Origin: Mesorhabditis belari | Taxonomy: Eukaryota > Nematoda > Chromadorea > Rhabditida > Rhabditidae | Direction of reading: 5' to 3' | NCBI GenBank assembly: GCA_958450365.1 | Contig: CAUEEP010000133.1 | Span: 372,001-436,000 of the forward strand | Length of the DNA stretch: 64,000 bases | Part shown: positions 1-10,686 of the stretch, piece after piece | How the letters are laid out: each line of letters opens with the position of its first letter | How positions within the stretch are numbered: position 1 is the stretch's first letter | Program-made: the position numbers and the translations under genes | Notes under the pieces: generated by a model | What the model was told of the DNA's origin: nothing | Seen by the model: the letters and a program-made list of their open reading frames with translations, nothing else | Database searches by the model: none

Positions 1-469
1 AGAATTTGACGAATGAATTGGGATCACAAATCACCTACATCCACTATCATTTGAGCATTTGTTGGAGATAAATTCATTGACATAATCTCAGCGCAATAGA
101 AAGCGGATAATGACCATAGAATGTAATGAAGGAGACCGAGAAAAATCCAAATAGATTTGCGAAATCTCAAGAATTTTATGTTTTTTTGCTCAAAAATTGG
201 AAACCATAGATCATTTGGAGCACTAAACAAACTTTAGCCAATGTGTTGCGGGTAAAATTTGTCGATGTCGATAGATGACACATTGAATAGTAGCCGTGAT
301 GAGAATGATTATACAAGTTGCACCAATTTCCTAAAATTACAAGGTTTATTTGTGTATTTATACATATTCAATATTCAGTTATTCATTTATATTCATTAGT
401 TATAATAAAACTATTTAGAGTAGTATACATTTACTCACCGTAAATACTGTAATAGTACCCCACCCCCAC

Positions 470-876
470 CGCGCGAAATGGTGTTCTCTATCCGTTTTCC
501 ATGTTTGAATAGCCATTCAACGCAGAAAAATGTGCTGATTTCAATGGTGAAAAAATTATCAAAATCCGTCTGATACATTTTTTAAAAATCGCGTTTTATC
601 GAAAAAATCGCACTTTTACAAGCAACTCGCTCGCAGCGACCAACTTTCGGCGGCTCGTTTCCAGCGTGGTCGAAAGATTGCGCCCTCAAAACCGATAACT
701 TTGTGGTGGACGTTATGAAAGATCATTTTGATACCAAAAAATAAAATTGATCAACTCTGCGAAGACTTGATGCCTTTTAAGTTGAAAATGACGTTTTGCG
801 ACTTTCTGCCCGCTAAAACGTGGGCAATCGCCAACAACCTATTTAAAGCAGCCAGACATTTATATTACTCTATTTG
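470..876 (+). repeat. Left terminal inverted repeat of the 2.9-kb transposon
   Basis: The reverse complement of this stretch is seen at 2990-3403. It runs from cgcgcgaaat to the sequence around gcagccagacatttatatta. The open frames in it are mirror images of those in the right arm and are not genes. Confidence 0.8.
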
Positions 877-1099
877 ATTTTGTCGTTTTCCCAGGAGGCT
901 TTAACTTATATTTAACTTATCTCTATTTAAATTGTTGATAAACAAACTCCTAGTAAGCTTTAATAGGTTCGGTATATTTCTTGTTCACAAAGAGACGATT
1001 AACCAACTACCAGCAGTCATTTTTTTAGCTTTTGATTAATTCGTTTCTTATTTCAGAAAGTTTATCATTTCTTGAGCTTAACATTAGTATTTTAATTTC

Positions 1100-2580
1100 A
1101 GGTTCGACAGCGATGCCACAGGCAAGCAAACGCAAAGTGCATCTATGAAGAGAATAACAGATTTAAAACGAAAAAGAGCGAGCAGCTTTGAATCAGGGGC
1201 AGAAATGTTGATTGTTAGAGAGGAAAGATAAAGAAAGGGAAGAATCACTGCAGAGATGCGACGAAAACAAAGAAAAATCCTTAAAGCTGCCCGGAAAGTT
1301 CAATGTAAAAATCACAGAAAGGATGAGAAGAAATATTGTCTGTCGATCGCTTTCTCCGTTACAAATCCGTGCACTTTACTCGAAATCTAAAGTATCACGT
1401 GACGCTCATCGAATTTACAGTCATGAGACTCGTACTCTTGCAACGGAGTATCTTATGAATATGGTACGAGCAACCCTTGCAAAAGCGTCGACTATGAGAA
1501 TGAAGGCGATATTGTGAAGCTAAAAGACATGTTCTTCCGTCCAATATCGACTGTCTAAAATTAAAGACAACGAGAAAACACCGTGCTGTACTTTTATGTG
1601 ATAAGGGACTGGATATTACCAAAGTTACAATCATGTTTCCAGACAAGTCGGAAAAACAACAATCCCCTTACAATCAACTGATACTTGCCGCGTGGTATGG
1701 TTATGGCAATAACGAAAATCTGTGCAAGATAAAGGACTTGTTTGAAAAGCTTTCACCTTTACCTTGTACCTTCTTCTTGGGCGGTGATCTCAGTTTCATG
1801 GCTTCTGCATTCGGAATGTCGTGTGCTTCAACGTATCCCTGTGTGTGGTGGCTTCTTTAAAGCTGTGAAGACGCGAAAAATTACGGGCGTTAAGGAGAAA
1901 GTAGACCAAACACACTACGAAAGACGTACCAATACCTGAGTTTTGATGAGCGCTTAAAACTTCCAACAAGATGCCGAGAAAATCAGAAAGGGTTGTCTTC
2001 GGCCATATGTATGGAAAATTGAGCCTAAACATTGTATTCCTCGATTCTGTGCATCTAGTTAGGATTCGGAAATCAAATATTCAAGGCTATGGAAGCTGAA
2101 GTTAATCTTAATTCGGTTGGAACGCGTGCAATTCGAAGAGCTTCCAAAAGCTAGGATTTCTCAAGACCACAGGGTCAGATGATCTAAATGGTCCAAAAAT
2201 CCAAAAACTTTGTCAGAATCGAAATATGTATCGAAAAGTTTCAATGTCATCTCGTTACAGTGATTTGTGCGAATTGTTTGGATATCTTCGATGACTTCTC
2301 TCGAAGTTCAGCCTCAACTAAAGCACAATTACCGGTTAAAGAGATTGATGATATTTGTGAAAAGTTAAACAGCTTCTCTCAAGTATGGGAATTCTTGATA
2401 TTGGAACACGATCCGTGAAGTCACACGTAGCGTTGAAACACATTCCAGAGTTTTGAACGAAAATAATTGTCTGGGTAACATGGGTGGGGAGGGCTTGGAA
2501 TCATTGCACTCAATCATTGGCAATTTATGCCGTACGAACTAAACGTCTAAATAAACTCGAAACACTCTTATTCGCCACTA
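1100..2580 (+). pseudogene. Transposase-like protein remnants inside the TIR element
   Basis: Short + frames between stops form a decayed coding region. At 1212-1517 a basic stretch contains the segment KITERMRRNIVCRSLSPLQI. At 1560-1860 the frame reads through LLCDKGLDITKV, then FLGGDLSFMASAFGMS and STYPCVWW. This pattern (G-G-D-L, then a Cys/Trp motif) resembles the central domain of several eukaryotic DNA-transposon transposases. Near 2465-2540 the frame gives MGGEGLESLHSIIGNL, similar to the C-terminal 'E-x-x-H' stretch of such proteins. Several stops and frameshifts interrupt it, so it cannot make a full protein. Its family is not assigned. Confidence 0.45.
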
Positions 2581-2989
2581 AACGACACGCTGTTAATGTC
2601 TTGCTATTTGATTTGGGTCTTATTTGAACATGAAAGTTTACGACCATGCTTTATGTTTCTTTTCAGGGCGTTATATTTATTCAATTTGTTAATCTCGCTA
2701 AATTTAGGTATCGAAATGCAAAAAAATGTTGAAAGAAACGCTTCAAAGACCCAACTAAACCTGTGATTTGTCATCGCTTGGAACATCTTGCTCTTTTCGT
2801 TGCTTTGATGTGGTGGTGATGGCGAAATTCGTCAAACAAAGCAATCTATTTTAAAAAAACTTCCCTTAAGCATTAATCCAAGAATTTGCAGACACATGAC
2901 GAAAAAACACGACGAGAAAAGCCAAAAGAAAAGAATAAGATGAATGAAAGGAAACAAGCGCGGCTTTTCTACTTCATGCTTTTGACACG

Positions 2990-3403
2990 TAAATAAGAGT
3001 AATATAAATGTCTGGCTGCTTTAAATAGGTGGTGGCGATTGCCCACGTTTTAGCGGGCAGAAAGTCGCAAAACGTCATTTTCAACTAAAAGGCACAAGTC
3101 TTCGCAGAGTTGATCAATTTTATTTTTTGGTATCAAAATGATCTTTATAAACGTCCACACAAAGTTATCGGTTTTGAGGGGCGCAATCTTTCGACCACGC
3201 TGAAACGAGCCGCCGAAAGTTGGTCGCTGCGAGCGAGTTGCTTGTAAAAGTGCGATTTTTTCGATAAAACGCGATTTTAAAAAATGTATCGGACGGATTT
3301 TGATAATTTTTTCCACCATTGAAATCGGCACATTTTCTGCGTTGAATAGCTATTCAAACATGGAAAGCGGATAGAAAACGATTTTTCGCCTTATTTCGCG
3401 CGG
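2990..3403 (-). repeat. Right terminal inverted repeat of the 2.9-kb transposon
   Basis: This is the inverted copy of 470-876 and ends in atttcgcgcgg. Immediately beyond it the sequence returns to MITE-A (ataatgacggtgcag). Confidence 0.8.
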
Positions 3404-3614
3404 ATGTGCACCCCCATAATGACGGTGCAGAGTCTTGCGTAGTCTAGCTTTGAACGAGTTTCTCTCGGCACTGGTTTATGCTACAATGGCGCTTAGGTAT
3501 CAAAAAAATAGCTGAAATTCAGGGCTATTTTTTGATACCAAAGACGCATTTTTTGGAAGTACGAGTGCTTTGCAAAAAGTGAAATACTAAAAACGACTAG
3601 TATTTACGTAAATA

Positions 3615-4050
3615 CAGGGTGACCAGAAATAACGTTGCGGCCTAATTTAGCCTATTTTTTAAAAATCCAAAAAGATTTTGTAACAGAAAGAATTTTTTAT
3701 TAACAACATGATATAAAGGGAGCATAAAACCTACTTTTCTTCAAAGTGGCCACCTTTGGCTCCGATGCAGAGCCTCAAACGTTTGATGAAATTTTCGGCG
3801 ATGGGCCGCAGCTCGGCCGGAGTGATTCGATCCCATTCCCTGGTCAACGGTCGCTTAAGAGCCTCCAAACTTTTGTGGGGCTTTGCACAAGCTCTTGCCT
3901 TCAAAATTGACCAAACACTGTAGTCCAACGGATTGAGATCGCACGAATACGGAGGCCATTGCTGGGCCGAGATGAAATCCGGAAAGTTTGTCCTACACCA
4001 GTCATGTGTGGATTTGGCTCGATGGAAGGAGCGGAGTCTTGTTGGGAGCG
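3615..4050 (-). pseudogene. Tc1/mariner-superfamily (maT-like) transposase, C-terminal fragment
   Basis: The element end cagggtgaccagaaataacg sits next to a TA at 3613-3614, as expected for this superfamily. On -, the frame from about 4040 to 3731 reads WCRTNFPDF, then QWPPYSCDLNPLDYSVW, which holds the third acidic catalytic position of the DDD/E triad in its usual P-x-S-x-DLNPxDY context. It ends AENFIKRLRLCIGAKGGHFE, a typical tail. The N-terminal HTH and the first two catalytic residues are missing, so this is an immobile fragment. It interrupts MITE-A copy 1. Confidence 0.75.
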
Positions 4051-4917
4051 GCCCGGGGAATGGGGAGAAAAACGGAGAAAAACGAGGGGAATGGGGTACT
4101 ATTACGGTATTTACAGTAAGTATCAATCTAATATTTAATTGATTAAATACTTTACAGTTTAAAGATGTCACTCTAGAGATCTACAGTAATTCTTTTTGTA
4201 AAACTAAAAAGTAATTTGAGGAAAAGCAAAAAAAAACAATTGCGAAACCCTTTTCAACAGCAGGGTAAGCCTTTAAAAAGCCAATTAGTTAGTATACATT
4301 TACTTAAGTATTTAAAACAAACAAAGATTCGCTTCAGTGGAAGACCGACGATTGTCCAAAGAGGACCATGCAATTTGCAAGTTATTGTTGGGAAAACACC
4401 TCCGGAATGGCTGTGTGAAGGAGAAGTTCGAAAATGATAGATAAGATCTGAATTCGTTGATAAGATTGACTCGGAGTTCATCTGGAGACAATGCACTGAA
4501 TGTTGTGACTGATATGTTTCAAAAGCTTGAGTTCTTTGTAAATCCTTCCAATCCCAATCCTGTTCAACTTTCGACATTACTATGAGCTTTTTATAGAGGC
4601 TATAAAAAGAGGGGTACTGGCCTATCAAAGCTTTATAGAGTTGTACTGGCCTATCAAAGCCTTGACAAGCAATCAAACTCAAGTCCTTGATCAATATTTG
4701 ATAGTATTGATCTAAAGCCTAAACCCAGAAGTTTTATACCTGATGCCACATCAAATGCGGCTTATATCCTTTCATATTCGTCGGCGTTGCAACGATGATC
4801 ACGTAAAGGGTTGACAAGTTCACAATACCGCCAAAAACTCCAAAAACACCCATAAAAGTGATGTAGAATGTTGGTGTTTGCAAAGTAAGGAATCGATTGA
4901 GTGATATTAATGCTCAT

Positions 4918-5508
4918 ATTGAAAAAGAAATGAAATATTCTATCAGAAAAGGTGATTGAAGCTTGACAGGTGGAATTATTGGGAAAATCATGGCGTTCTT
5001 TTTGTTTGATTTATCGAATGGGACTTTTTTGTTTGGTAGAATCAAGAGATTGAATTATTAGGTAGGAAAAAAGTGGACTCTGTTTAACGTCTACCATTGT
5101 TGATTGTGAATAAAAATTCACCAAATTCATAAAAACTTCAACAACACAACAATGAACTTTCTTGCACTTTAAACTCTAGCAAACGCGTCTCTTCTGGCGA
5201 GCTGATAATGAACTGCTATAATTGTTGTGTACTTTGTGCACTTTTTGCAACGAACGTTTTTTGGCACACCGAAGAGAGTCTGGACGAGTGTGCCAAAAGG
5301 TGGTCGTTATTACCTACAAAATACGGAAAGAAAAAGTGATGTTAAGTGCCAGTAATTTGCTAGTATTGTACCAGTATTAGTGAATTGTTAAACTGATTAT
5401 CTTATAGAAGTATAAAAGGTAATTTTAATTTAAAAATCCGTTAAAGCTTGAGTGGAACTTGAGCCACAGTGGGATCTAGGATAGCAATGTCCATACTTTG
5501 TGTAAATC
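4918..5508. other. Upstream region of chemoreceptor copy 1 with a transplanted receptor fragment
   Basis: The first 250 bases match the upstream sequences of the other chemoreceptor first exons (for example 50613-50900). At about 5190-5410 the sequence switches to the reverse complement of 47410-47630, an intron and exon stretch of the loop receptor gene. This marks a rearrangement breakpoint near 5190. No complete gene is seen. Confidence 0.5.
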
Positions 5509-6032
5509 TTGGGTTGGTGAATTGAAAACTGCCGGCTATGGTGATATGTGACAGTTGAGGACTTCTTCAAAGAAACCCATTTTGGTGTCAATGGAAAAGT
5601 TGTAGAGAATCAAAAATTAGGCTTATAGCCAAATTTTCAGAACGATTCAAAAACTGGTTTTCAAGAAATGCCGAATTTACTAATTTTCACAAAACTTGCA
5701 TTTTAAGCGAAACTACTAAGTGTGTCTTTTTGGAAATTTGGCTATAAGCCTAATTTTTGATTCTCTACAACTTTTCCATTGGCACCAAAATGGGTTTCTT
5801 TTGAAGAAAGTGCTCAAACTGGGATCTCCAGGCTCCATCTCCAGTCTTCCATTTTTGAGTCACACTTGTCTCACACACAAACCAAAATCCTACCACGAAA
5901 GAGGAATCCGCAAATTGCTGTAAAATGGGCAGAAGTCGTCAATAATAATGGAAATTATTTCGAATGAATTCATGGTTTTATGTTGAATAAATCTTAGTTC
6001 AAAGTCCGGCAGTTTTCAATTCACGAACCCAA
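5509..6032 (+). mobile_element. Mariner-derived MITE-B, copy 1
   Basis: About 520 bp bounded by inverted ends ttgggttggtgaattgaaaa and its complement (here with one change, cacgaaccc). The + frame near the right end stops after KWAEVVNNNGNYFE, the typical C-terminus of mariner transposases (rW-x-x-vVdnnGxYf). The element therefore looks like an internal deletion derivative of a mariner transposon. Two internal segments of about 75 bp are also mutually inverted (around 5575-5650 and 5720-5800). It cannot move by itself. Confidence 0.75.
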
Positions 6033-7840
6033 TAAATCGTTTCCTTTGTTGTATTGCGAAATTATTATTCAAGCAATGATGGTTATTTATGCGTATGCAA
6101 ATTTCAATTTGATAGACCCTGCTTCTGGAAACGGGAAATCAAACAATTCATAAGTACGCCGTAATGTATTTGTCATTTTATCCCCACACTTCGATATGCA
6201 AATTTAAGCTAAAATTTCAAATTGCATAGATTTGAGGGGATAAGATCAATCTTTTTTGATGATAAGATGTAAAAGAAGAACTCTTTTTGATGAGAAGATG
6301 AAAAAAGAAGAACTCTTTTTCGTACTTCTGAAGAAGTACGATAAAAAGTTATTCTCTTTTCGATATAGATCAATTGTGAAAAGAAAAAAAAAGCATTTTT
6401 TTATTGTTTCCCATTTCGTTTTTAGATTTAAAATCCATTTTAAAATTCATTCATTAAAATGGTCTTTTCCCTCGATAGCTTTGAAATGCCTGTGATCCGG
6501 GTTGAAGACTCGTTCGTTTCAGGTTCAACTTCGGAATGATTGGATTCAATCCGGGCATTGAGACTTTCGATGGGGAAATGATGAGGGTGAGGGAGGGTGG
6601 GAAGGCAACGCGATCCACCTTCCTCATGTTCTGAAAAAGGGAAATAAAATTATTTACAAAGCAAGTTGAATGGAATATTTCCCAAGGGATTTACAGGTTA
6701 AAGGATTATAAATCACATCTCACAGCTATGCTCAAAACGAGAAAGCGAGAACAGTAGCTGAAACAGCAACGAACCCGGCTCATCTTCTCGGAGAATCGGT
6801 TGAATGCTTAACAAAGCGATTAGCGATTTTCGATGCTCGTTTTGACGTTTGGCCATCGGTGAGAAACGGGGAGAACGGGGTGAACGAGGGGATCGACGAA
6901 AGGAGCCACATGGGATTTGTTCCTAAATTTGTAGACGAATTCACAAATCACCTAAATCCACTATTCTTTGAACATTTGTCGGACTTAAATTCATCAACTA
7001 GTGAAAGCCTAGTACTTTCCCATTAGTTTCGAAATTGCTCACCTCAAGCGTTTCTGGACTCTTCTCTCCATAAACAGATCGGGATTTTGAGATTTGCCTG
7101 TAACTTTGAGGGTTAGAGTTTAATTTGAAGCTGTTTTTGAGTCAATATGGTATTAATATTAATAAAAAAGCTTGTGATACACTACTGGACAATGAAATAT
7201 CATATTTGAAAAAAGATCGTCACTTTCGCGCGTCTGTAATGTAAAGATCGTCACTTCGCGCGTCTTCCTTGTCTTTGCCGTATTTCTAAATATGACATTT
7301 CTTGTCAGTACTTGTACAAATGGTATATAAAATGATCCTTTCGTTCTTTTGTTTTAACTCAACGGCTCACTCACCAACGAGTCAGCTGAGATAGTGGAGA
7401 GGATCGATTTGTTCTTGCTCGGAAGACGATTCTCGCTAATTTCGACGAGAAAGAGCACATTGATAAGAGAATAAAGAAAACTGAGATTGTAAATGTGTGG
7501 AATTTGATTTTTTTTACCTATAAAGAAAAAATTGATCGTAAAAAAGCCGATCAACATGATTTGTGATGAAGAGAACGCGGCGTACTCGACGAAAAATTCC
7601 GTGTGTTGACTCTTTTGCTAGAAGAATGAATAAATGAAATTTTCTTCAGTTTTAACCAAAAGAAATCTAAAATCTCGAATCTCAAATCTCAAATCTCAAA
7701 TCTTAATGGCTTACTATTTGTGCAGAAAAGTGGCTCTTTTCTGTGAAATCTTATTCAATGCTTTGATTTGAATGTCTGATTTTCTTGTCCCGCCTCTAAA
7801 AGATCGCTTTTATGATAAAGGGACGGATAAAAGGGACGGA
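6033..7840. other. 1.8 kb without a confident gene
   Basis: It contains low-complexity A/T runs and a local duplication at 6250-6320 (gaagaactctttttgatgag type). There are two direct copies of a 20-nt motif, gatcgtcacttcgcgcgtct, at about 7208-7265. At 7670-7700 there are short repeats of aatctca. On -, the stretch 6860-6425 has open pieces beginning MAKRQNEHRKSLIALL and, after a TTTTTCAG, an Asn/Glu/Ser-rich piece (ESLNARIESNHSEVEPETNE), but I could not join them in frame. Near 7330 a tatataaa stands upstream of an ORF on -. None is strong enough to call. Confidence 0.3.
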
Positions 7841-7874
7841 GCCCACTGTGAAATCTTATTCAATGTTTTGATTA

Positions 7875-8580
7875 CTTTATATTATCTTTTCCGTCTATTC
7901 CTTTCGTATTACCTTTCGTATTGCTATGGAAACATTGAACCAACGATTGATTCTATTTTATTATATTTTCTCGCTAGATTAGTATTGTGCTAGATTCGGA
8001 ATAAATATCTAATAGTCATTGCCCCCATCATTATTGTGCTCAGAGATCACGAGGGCCGACCCGTGACGACTTTAAGAGTTTTTCCGACGCCGTACTATCG
8101 TTGTTCGCCTACTCGACGAGACTACACTCGGCACGTCATGCTGAAAACGATCTACTCGAGAAGATGCGGTGGAATGGGAGAGTGCACGAGGGCACGATGT
8201 TGAGTTGAGCCAGAAGCGGAGCTGGACGAGTTCAAGGACATGAACGGTCGACCTGGAGTGACTCGATGCCAAGAAGCGTGTTCGGGGCCCGGACATTTGC
8301 AAGTGGTTGCTTTTTCTGGAGAACATACGTCGAGCCAAGAAATGAAGATATCACTGAAGTGATCGAATGCGAATGGGAACATGGACTCGAAATTGAATGG
8401 CTATTTGACGCCCACTTTATATTGCTTTTTGTATTGTCTCTTCATATTGCTTTTTCGTATTGCTATGAAACACTGAACCAACGATTGATTCTATTCTTTT
8501 GTATTTTCTCGCTAGATTAGTATTGTGCTAGACTCGGAATAAATATCTAATAATCATCGTCCCTATCGGGTATTCTCTCA
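7875..8580 (+). mobile_element. Small LTR-like (TRIM-type) element or LTR remnant
   Basis: Two direct repeats of about 165 bp, at 7875-8040 and 8413-8580, share tattgctatggaaacattga and gctagattagtattgtgcta. Both contain the polyadenylation-type hexamer AATAAA at the same place. They flank about 370 bp of higher GC content whose + frame includes EPEAELDEFKDMNGRPG before a stop. Long direct terminal repeats with a polyA signal and a tiny interior fit a terminal-repeat retrotransposon in miniature, but no primer-binding site or target duplication was established. A simple local duplication is the alternative. Confidence 0.4.
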
Positions 8581-8734
8581 CACACTGCACACTATTTATA
8601 AACTTCGTAAATCTTAACCATTGTTTTCCCGAGCATTTCACAATTCGTCTCATCATTCGCGCAATTCATCTTCCCATCACAATAGTAGTGATTTAAGATG
8701 CAAACTCTGAAAATCTCTAGTTTTAAGGGAAGTT

Positions 8735-8801
8735 TTCTTCTTTCTTTCTTCTTTCTTTCTTCTTTCTTTCTTCTTTCTTTCTTCTTTCTTTCTTCTTCTT
8801 T
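8735..8801 (+). repeat. Microsatellite (ttctttcttt)n
   Basis: A run of about seven imperfect ttctttctttc units. It is simple-sequence DNA with no coding meaning. Confidence 0.9.
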
Positions 8802-8888
8802 AATATTTCTTCTGAAAGTTTTAATCTATTTCTTTTCCTTTCTAACTTTTCCAATCTTTACCTAGGCAATGCACAAGTAAATCCTTGA

Positions 8889-10062
8889 TTACACGAAGTT
8901 GTCGGTGTAAATGTAAGCATTGAGCGAAAGTTCAAATTCTGAGGAATCCTTATAGAAATCGGCAATGAAAGAAGAAGGAAATGCTGAAAAATTCAAAGTG
9001 AAAGCGTTCTTAAAACTCTTTGAAAAAAAACAATTAGATAAATGATATTGGGTTGGTGAATTGAAAACTGCTGGACTAAAATTTATTGAACATAAAACCA
9101 TGAATTCATTTCGAATAATTTCCATTATTATTGACGACTTCTGCCCATTTTACAGGCAATTTCCAGGATTCCTCTTTCGTAGTAGGGTTTTGGTTTGTGT
9201 GTGAGACAAGTGTGAGGCCCCAGAAGGGAGGGCTGGAGATGTCCCAGTTTGAGGCACTTTCTTCAAAAGAAACCCATTTGGTGTCAATAGAAAAGTTGTA
9301 GAGAATCAAAAATGAGGCTTATAGCCAAATTTCCAAAAAGACACACTTAGTAGTTTCGCTTAAAATGCAAGTTTTGTGAAAATTAGTAAATTGGGTATTT
9401 CTTGAAAACCAGTTTTTGAATCGTTCTGAAAATTTGGCTATAAGCCTAATTTTTGATTCTCTACAACTTTTCCATTGACATCAAAATGGGTTTATTTTGA
9501 AGAAAGTGCTCAAACCGTCACATATCCCAATAGCCGGCAGTTTTCAATTCACCAACCCAATAGATAACGTGCCGATGGTTGTCGTTGAATTGAATGAACG
9601 CTGCCATTCGATTGTATTGTAATCCGATGTCCATTTGCTTTTTGTCGATGTGAAAAGACTAGTGATGTTGAAACTGAATTTAATTGTTAACCAGGATCTA
9701 AAATGATTAGGATTTTGATTGAAAAGTATTAGATTGATTGAATAAAACAATAAATTCTAAAGGTGTTTGGTCAAATTGAAAGAAAATTTCAAATTTCACA
9801 ACAAAATCTACCTGCTAGAACGATTTCCCTTGCCACTCCAGAAATCACAATTCTAAAGATTACAGAAATGATCGAAAAGATTGAGATAAAGCTTGACTCA
9901 CAAACAAAATTGATCTTCAGGCACTTCTAGCTCAGACACAAAATCATCAGTTGATAAAGAAATGATCGAATTTGGTGACAGTGTCATTTCTTTGTAAGAA
10001 CATGGAGAAATCACAGAATATAGAAAAGAACAATGAAAAGTTAAGAACTTCAATATTTTCAT
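8889..10062 (-). pseudogene. Small secreted-protein gene, last exon split by a MITE
   Basis: Three exons can be read on -. Exon 1 (10062-9902) starts MKILKFLTFHCSFLYSVISP, a signal peptide, and continues KEMTLSPNSIISLS with PEDQFCL; its donor is GTGAGT. Exon 2 (9852-9812) gives IVISGVAREIVLA. Exon 3 starts after AAATTCAG at 9673 and is interrupted after 9561 by MITE-B. It resumes at 9047 in the same frame and stops at 8889 (ending NAYIYTDNFV). Without the MITE and one TA, the three exons keep one frame of about 153 residues. The mature part has few cysteines and alternating hydrophobic stretches, possibly a beta-sandwich, but I do not recognise the family. It is divergent from the chemoreceptor at 10687. 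Confidence 0.6.
9048..9560 (-). mobile_element. MITE-B copy 2, inserted in an exon
   Basis: 513 bp bounded by ttgggttggtgaattgaaaa and its complement. It is flanked by TA on both sides (9046-9047 and 9561-9562), the mariner target duplication. On - the mariner tail WAEVVNNNGNYSK is still visible near 9110. Because the flanking exon reads in one frame across the site, this is the clearest recent insertion in the window. Confidence 0.85.
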
Positions 10063-10686
10063 CTTTTTATAAGTCTTTTGTGATGGCTTAAAAGCTGAGT
10101 GAGCTAAAATAAGATGTCTTTTTAGAATGGGTGAAGTGGAGAGGAATTCTCTCAATTTGATTGCCTCTTCTCAGCTTATACATCCAAAATGGGAAAAGGG
10201 AAAGGCTTCAAAAAGTTGTTTGCAAGAAGGGAAATGTGTTCTGGATTGTGATCTAGATATGGAATCCAAAAAATTCGACTGAAATTGTCCTTGTTCAACA
10301 GTAATCTGCCTACAATTTCGTACTTTTTGCACTCCGATATACGCACTCTTTCTAGCACAGTTAATGTTTTACTAGCGCTAACTTTCAGCTAATGGCTTAC
10401 TAAACTGTCCTGTATGCCAGAAGAGACGCGTTTTGCTAGAGTTTAAAGTACAAGAAGATTCATTGTTAAGGTTTTTATGAATTTGGTGATTTTTTATTCA
10501 CAGTCAACAATGGTAGACGTTAAACAGAGTCCACTTTTGCACCTAATAATTCAATCTCTTGATTCTACCAAACAAAAAAGTCCCATTCGACAAATCTCTC
10601 AAAAAAAACGCCATGATTTCCCCAATAATTCCACCTGCCAAGCTTCAATCACCTTTTCTGATAGAATATTTCATTTCTTTTTCAAT
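10063..10686. promoter_or_regulatory. Divergent promoter region between secreted-protein and chemoreceptor genes
   Basis: About 620 bp between the start codons of two genes transcribed away from each other. The same arrangement recurs at 20766-21421, 35707-36060 and 50613-51250, with recognisable sequence similarity (for example the ttgtactttaaactctagca-like stretch about 250 bp from the receptor start). Shared cis-regulation of the pair is inference. Confidence 0.4.

Larger units (their letters stand above)
470..3403. mobile_element. 2.9-kb DNA transposon with ~410-bp terminal inverted repeats
   Basis: Inverted arms at 470-876 and 2990-3403 match over their whole length apart from scattered changes. 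Both ends begin with cgcgcgaaat or its complement. The flanks share CACCCCCA on both sides, which could be an 8-bp target duplication, although the left boundary is ambiguous within a C-rich run. The interior encodes remnants of an unclassified transposase-like protein. It is inserted inside MITE-A copy 1. The superfamily is not identified: the long arms suggest a foldback or Mutator-like structure, but this is inference. Confidence 0.7.
437..4127. mobile_element. MITE-A copy 1, split by two other transposons
   Basis: This copy belongs to a short element family whose ends read accgtaaatactgtaatag and its complement. The left end is at 437-469. The interior resumes at 3404-3610 (starting ataatgacggtgcagag, as in the copies near 11.4 and 20.0 kb). 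The right end, ggggtactattacggtattt, is at about 4095-4127. It is interrupted by a 2.9-kb TIR transposon and a maT fragment. The site is the same receptor intron that holds this family in two other gene copies. I see no coding capacity of its own. Confidence 0.6.
1..4917 (-). pseudogene. Seven-TM chemoreceptor (Str/Srh/Sri-like), copy 1, broken and cut by window edge
   Basis: Nematode-type chemosensory receptor, expected in sensory-neuron membranes. The first exon is at 4739-4917 and starts with MSINITQ at 4917. It should encode TM1 (VFGGIVNLSTLYVII) and the TPANMKGYK loop, but it is 5 nt longer than the 174-nt exon of the intact copies, so the frame is lost before TM1. A TM2-region exon follows at about 4254-4700. 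After a 3.85-kb insertion the gene resumes with the TM3 exon (ending YRHRQILPATHW, about 225-330) and the TM4 exon (RKSIWIFLGLLHYILW, about 24-200). The 3' part lies outside the window. A 15-nt sequence, tagtatacatttact, stands on both sides of the insertion (from 422 and from 4290). The exact family within the Str superfamily is not certain. Confidence 0.6.

Noticed and set aside
3050..3331. 93-codon ORF on -
   Set aside because: It is inside the terminal inverted repeat of the 2.9-kb transposon; the mirrored arm has the corresponding but broken frame.
6256..6495. 79-codon Lys/Phe-rich ORF
   Set aside because: Composition reflects A/T-rich local duplications; no conserved motif and no copy elsewhere in the window.
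8072..8520. Overlapping ORFs on both strands in the GC-richer core
   Set aside because: They lie between the direct repeats of an LTR-like element, overlap each other in several frames and show no domain.
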